Assembly (NCBI GenBank): GCA_900109895.1 | Contig: FOBR01000025.1 | Coordinates: 1 to 64,000, forward strand | DNA: 64,000 nt | Origin: a bacterium A37T11 | GTDB lineage: Bacteria > Bacteroidota > Bacteroidia > Sphingobacteriales > Sphingobacteriaceae | Direction: 5' to 3' | Shown here: positions 61,593 through 64,000 of the stretch, piece by piece | Layout: every line of letters starts with the position of its first letter | Position numbering within the stretch: position 1 is the first letter of the stretch | Program-made: the position numbers and the translations under genes | Notes under the pieces: model-generated | Database searches by the model: none | What the model was told of the DNA's origin: nothing | The model's input: only the letters and a program-made list of their open reading frames with translations

Positions 61593-64000
61593 TTAGAAGT
61601 TAATATCCAAACCAAATGTATAAGTGCGTTGCTGGGGGTATAGAAAACCACTTCCAGCAGACGTGTTGGAGGCATCTGCATTCAGTCCCTCCGGATCAAA
61701 CACATCGCTCAGGGAAGTCCATTCATAAAGGTTATATCCACTAAAGAACACCCGCACAGTGGTATTCCCCAATTTTTCCGTGTATTTTTTCATGGTGAAT
61801 GTATACCCCAATGTCACATCTTTTAATCGCACATAGGCTGCATTTTGAAGGTAATGGGTCTGCGCCGCATACAGTGACCGCCCACTACTGAGCGCCAAAT
61901 AAGCTCTGGGCCTAGGATAATAGGCATCTATATGATCAGGTGTCCAATAATTATCTACCATATTTTGGTAAATGGGCTGATTCCAGCGATTATAACTTCC
62001 CCAAAATATCCCAGACTCAGCGCCGGGCCAAAAATCCCGCTTCCCTACACCCTGAAAAAATACATTCAGATCAAAACCATTCCAGTCAAAATTAAAGTTA
62101 GCACCAAACGAATAACGAGGGGTCGTATTTCCAATCACGTAGCGATCACCGGGTTTATCAACGGTATTATCACCATAATCAATAGCGCCACTATTGTCCC
62201 GGTCTTCATATTTAATATCACCCGCCAAAGGATGGCCACTGGCAGCGTATTCAATGCTTGATACTTTTGACTGATCGGCAGAAGAAAGGTATTCATCATC
62301 CGTTTTGAAAAACCCTGGGGTATTGTAGCCCCATATCTCACCGAGCGTCTGGCCCACATAATAATCACTCAGCAATTTAGAAGGATTATCAAATTTGGTA
62401 ATCTTGGCTTTATAATCAGATAATACCAAGTTAATGGTGTAGGTAAAAGGTTTGCTTCCAACTTTAAAACGATCTTTCCATTCCAAGGAAAATTCCCAGC
62501 CTTTGGTAGAAAGATTAGCTGCATTTTCCTGCGGCTCCGATGTCCCTAAGACCTCTGGAAGGGTTTTACCTTTTGTCAGCATATCGGTAGTATTCCGTTG
62601 GTACCAGTCAAACCCAAGTGTAAAACGGTTGGATAAGGCGTTAATATCTGCCCCAACATCAAATGTCGCAGCCCGCTCCCACGTGAGGTCGGAGGCAACA
62701 ATGCCCGGCGCTGAAGTCTGCAGCTGGGTTAACCCATCGAACACATAACTTCCCTTGACAACGGACATACTTTGGATATAAGGATATGGGTCACTTAGTG
62801 CCTGGTTGCCCAATACCCCGTATGAAGACCTGATTTTAATTTCATTAATGATATCTTTTGAAATGTTGTCGAAAAATTTTTCTTTTGTCAGCACCCATCC
62901 TGCTGATGCGGATGGGAAGAAACCAAACCGGTCTGATTTAGGAAAGCGGGAAGTGCCGTCATACCGACCATTAAACTCAACTAAATACTTACCATTGAAA
63001 TCGTAATTGAAACGACCAAAAGCCCCGCGCAATGCTACTGCGTTACGACTATCAGATAAGGTATAAATGTCGCTATTGGTTAAATTTATGGAAGAAAGCC
63101 CATTGACCATATTTCCATTTCTTCGCATATACGTGTAATTGTATGTGGTGAGTTCCTGATTAAAACCAGCCAATATCTTAAAATGGTGATCACCTATATC
63201 CTGCGAATAGTCTCCGTACAGGTTGATGTTATGGTCCAGGTTTTGGGTATTATTTTCAGAAAAATAATCCGTACCACCCAAGCTGTCTATGACTCCAAAA
63301 CTGGGTTCATATGCCGTCTTAAAGTTTTGCACCTGGTTGCCTACACTCCCATATAAGACCGAGTATTCAGCATTTATATGCAACTTGTTATTAAAAAAAT
63401 TGGTTCGTAAAGCCAATAAATTTTTGACTTGTCTGGTGGTGGTATTATCAAAACTGCCATTATTAAGACTTCCAAATACATAGGCCCCTCCTTCCGTATA
63501 ATTTCCGTTAGGTGTATAAATAGCATCATAAGAACTTCCAAATAAAGAAAGGTAGCGATATACTGTTAGGGCATTTGATAAGCGATTTGGGCTGTCATAT
63601 TGGCTTTGCACAAGCTGCAGGTTTTCTGCCACTGTGAGCCAAGGTTTAATTTGCTGATCTAACCGCATGTCAATGGTATATCGGTCCAGGTTGTCAGTAT
63701 TTACTTTAAATGTACCTGTTTGGTTAGTATATCCTGCAGAAAGATAATATTTAGTTTTATCAGTTCCCCCAGACACCGAAAGATACTGCTTGTCAAAATG
63801 CTGGTTTTTGTTGTAAAATTTATCATACCAATCTATGTTAGCCCCGCTAATCCATTTCCCGGCAGCATCTGTTGTCAATTCAGGCAATGTAGGATCGGCT
63901 TGGCGTTGCTTTAGATAATCAATTGTATTATTTAATGATGCATTATAGGCGCCGTTCCAACCTTTGTATGCTTCATTTTGAATTTCGGCAGCATCCAGGG
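61593..64000 (-). CDS. SusC/RagA-type TonB-dependent transporter (5' end outside window)
   Basis: The reading frame is open to the right edge; the last visible residues upstream read LDAAEIQNEAYKGWNGAYNA. About 800 residues are in view, all barrel: VSGGTDKTKYYLSAGYTNQT, FNYDFNGKYLVEFNGRYDGT, SRFPKSDRFGFFPSASAGWV, IRSSYGVLGNQALSDPYPY, ending FGLDINF. Plug and signal peptide are beyond the window, so an STN domain or regulator cannot be judged. TTG 63887 looks like a start in this frame but lies in the middle of the homologous region and is not the real one. Confidence 0.92.
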   Translation of the reverse strand, partial: LDAAEIQNEAYKGWNGAYNASLNNTIDYLKQRQADPTLPELTTDAAGKWISGANIDWYDKFYNKNQHFDKQYLSVSGGTDKTKYYLSAGYTNQTGTFKVNTDNLDRYTIDMRLDQQIKPWLTVAENLQLVQSQYDSPNRLSNALTVYRYLSLFGSSYDAIYTPNGNYTEGGAYVFGSLNNGSFDNTTTRQVKNLLALRTNFFNNKLHINAEYSVLYGSVGNQVQNFKTAYEPSFGVIDSLGGTDYFSENNTQNLDHNINLYGDYSQDIGDHHFKILAGFNQELTTYNYTYMRRNGNMVNGLSSINLTNSDIYTLSDSRNAVALRGAFGRFNYDFNGKYLVEFNGRYDGTSRFPKSDRFGFFPSASAGWVLTKEKFFDNISKDIINEIKIRSSYGVLGNQALSDPYPYIQSMSVVKGSYVFDGLTQLQTSAPGIVASDLTWERAATFDVGADINALSNRFTLGFDWYQRNTTDMLTKGKTLPEVLGTSEPQENAANLSTKGWEFSLEWKDRFKVGSKPFTYTINLVLSDYKAKITKFDNPSKLLSDYYVGQTLGEIWGYNTPGFFKTDDEYLSSADQSKVSSIEYAASGHPLAGDIKYEDRDNSGAIDYGDNTVDKPGDRYVIGNTTPRYSFGANFNFDWNGFDLNVFFQGVGKRDFWPGAESGIFWGSYNRWNQPIYQNMVDNYWTPDHIDAYYPRPRAYLALSSGRSLYAAQTHYLQNAAYVRLKDVTLGYTFTMKKYTEKLGNTTVRVFFSGYNLYEWTSLSDVFDPEGLNADASNTSAGSGFLYPQQRTYTFGLDINF

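Overview
The window looks like a chromosomal segment of a Bacteroidota bacterium, most likely of the Sphingobacteriales/Chitinophagales side. Pointers are three SusC/SusD outer-membrane pairs, an ECF sigma/FecR/STN-type SusC signalling set, the long three-domain IspG, a BT_3928-type protein, and promoters with the Bacteroidota -7 element TAnnTTTG instead of a -10 TATAAT. No tRNA, rRNA, CRISPR array or intact insertion sequence was seen.

Layout. (1) 1-2.3 kb is partly decayed: a gene tail, a TetX-like monooxygenase, an AraC regulator that has lost most of its DNA-binding domain, and a hemN remnant. (2) 2.3-7.7 kb: small barrel protein, small hypothetical, MFS permease, Tat-exported sugar-isomerase-like protein and ispG. 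(3) 7.7-20.6 kb, all minus strand: a polysaccharide utilisation locus (PUL) for an acidic glycan, with ECF sigma, FecR, SusC, SusD, DUF5017 lipoprotein, PL8 lyase and a GH105-GH28 fusion. (4) 20.7-37.8 kb: housekeeping and stress genes (katE, histidine kinase, moeB-like, msrA, esterase, sphingomyelin-synthase-like phosphatase, LD-carboxypeptidase, a broken gene, metG, folP, DUF1599, BT_3928-like, aroK, HAD phosphatase, typA, a methyltransferase). (5) 37.8-54.6 kb, all minus strand: a peptidoglycan/muropeptide salvage locus with SusC, SusD, S9 peptidase, a two-headed beta-lactamase-fold protein, DUF1611 (DgcN-like), dipeptide epimerase (DgcA-like), APC permease, exo-muramidase NamZ, MurQ and a sodium:solute symporter. 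(6) 55.1-64.0 kb, minus strand: a third PUL with SusC (running off the window), SusD, a phospholipase-D-like lipoprotein, a SusE-like lipoprotein, a phosphodiester glycosidase and a GH43.

The most interesting part is 37.8-64 kb. The salvage genes form a nearly complete route from outer-membrane capture of muropeptides through peptide trimming, D-Glu/L-Glu inversion and MurNAc release to MurNAc-6-P cleavage. Three of its transcription units (susC, the S9 peptidase operon, namZ) share a 13-bp box close to ATGCATTTTTATG placed 19-20 nt upstream of a TAnnTTTG-like element, which suggests one unknown regulator. The neighbouring PUL pairs two phosphodiester-directed enzyme families with a GH43, so the two loci together could dismantle Gram-positive-type walls (peptidoglycan plus phosphodiester-linked wall glycan). 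That last step is inference. Further curiosities are degenerate heptamer arrays inside ispG and at the folP stop codon, and several promoters whose -7 box ends only 6-7 nt before the start codon.
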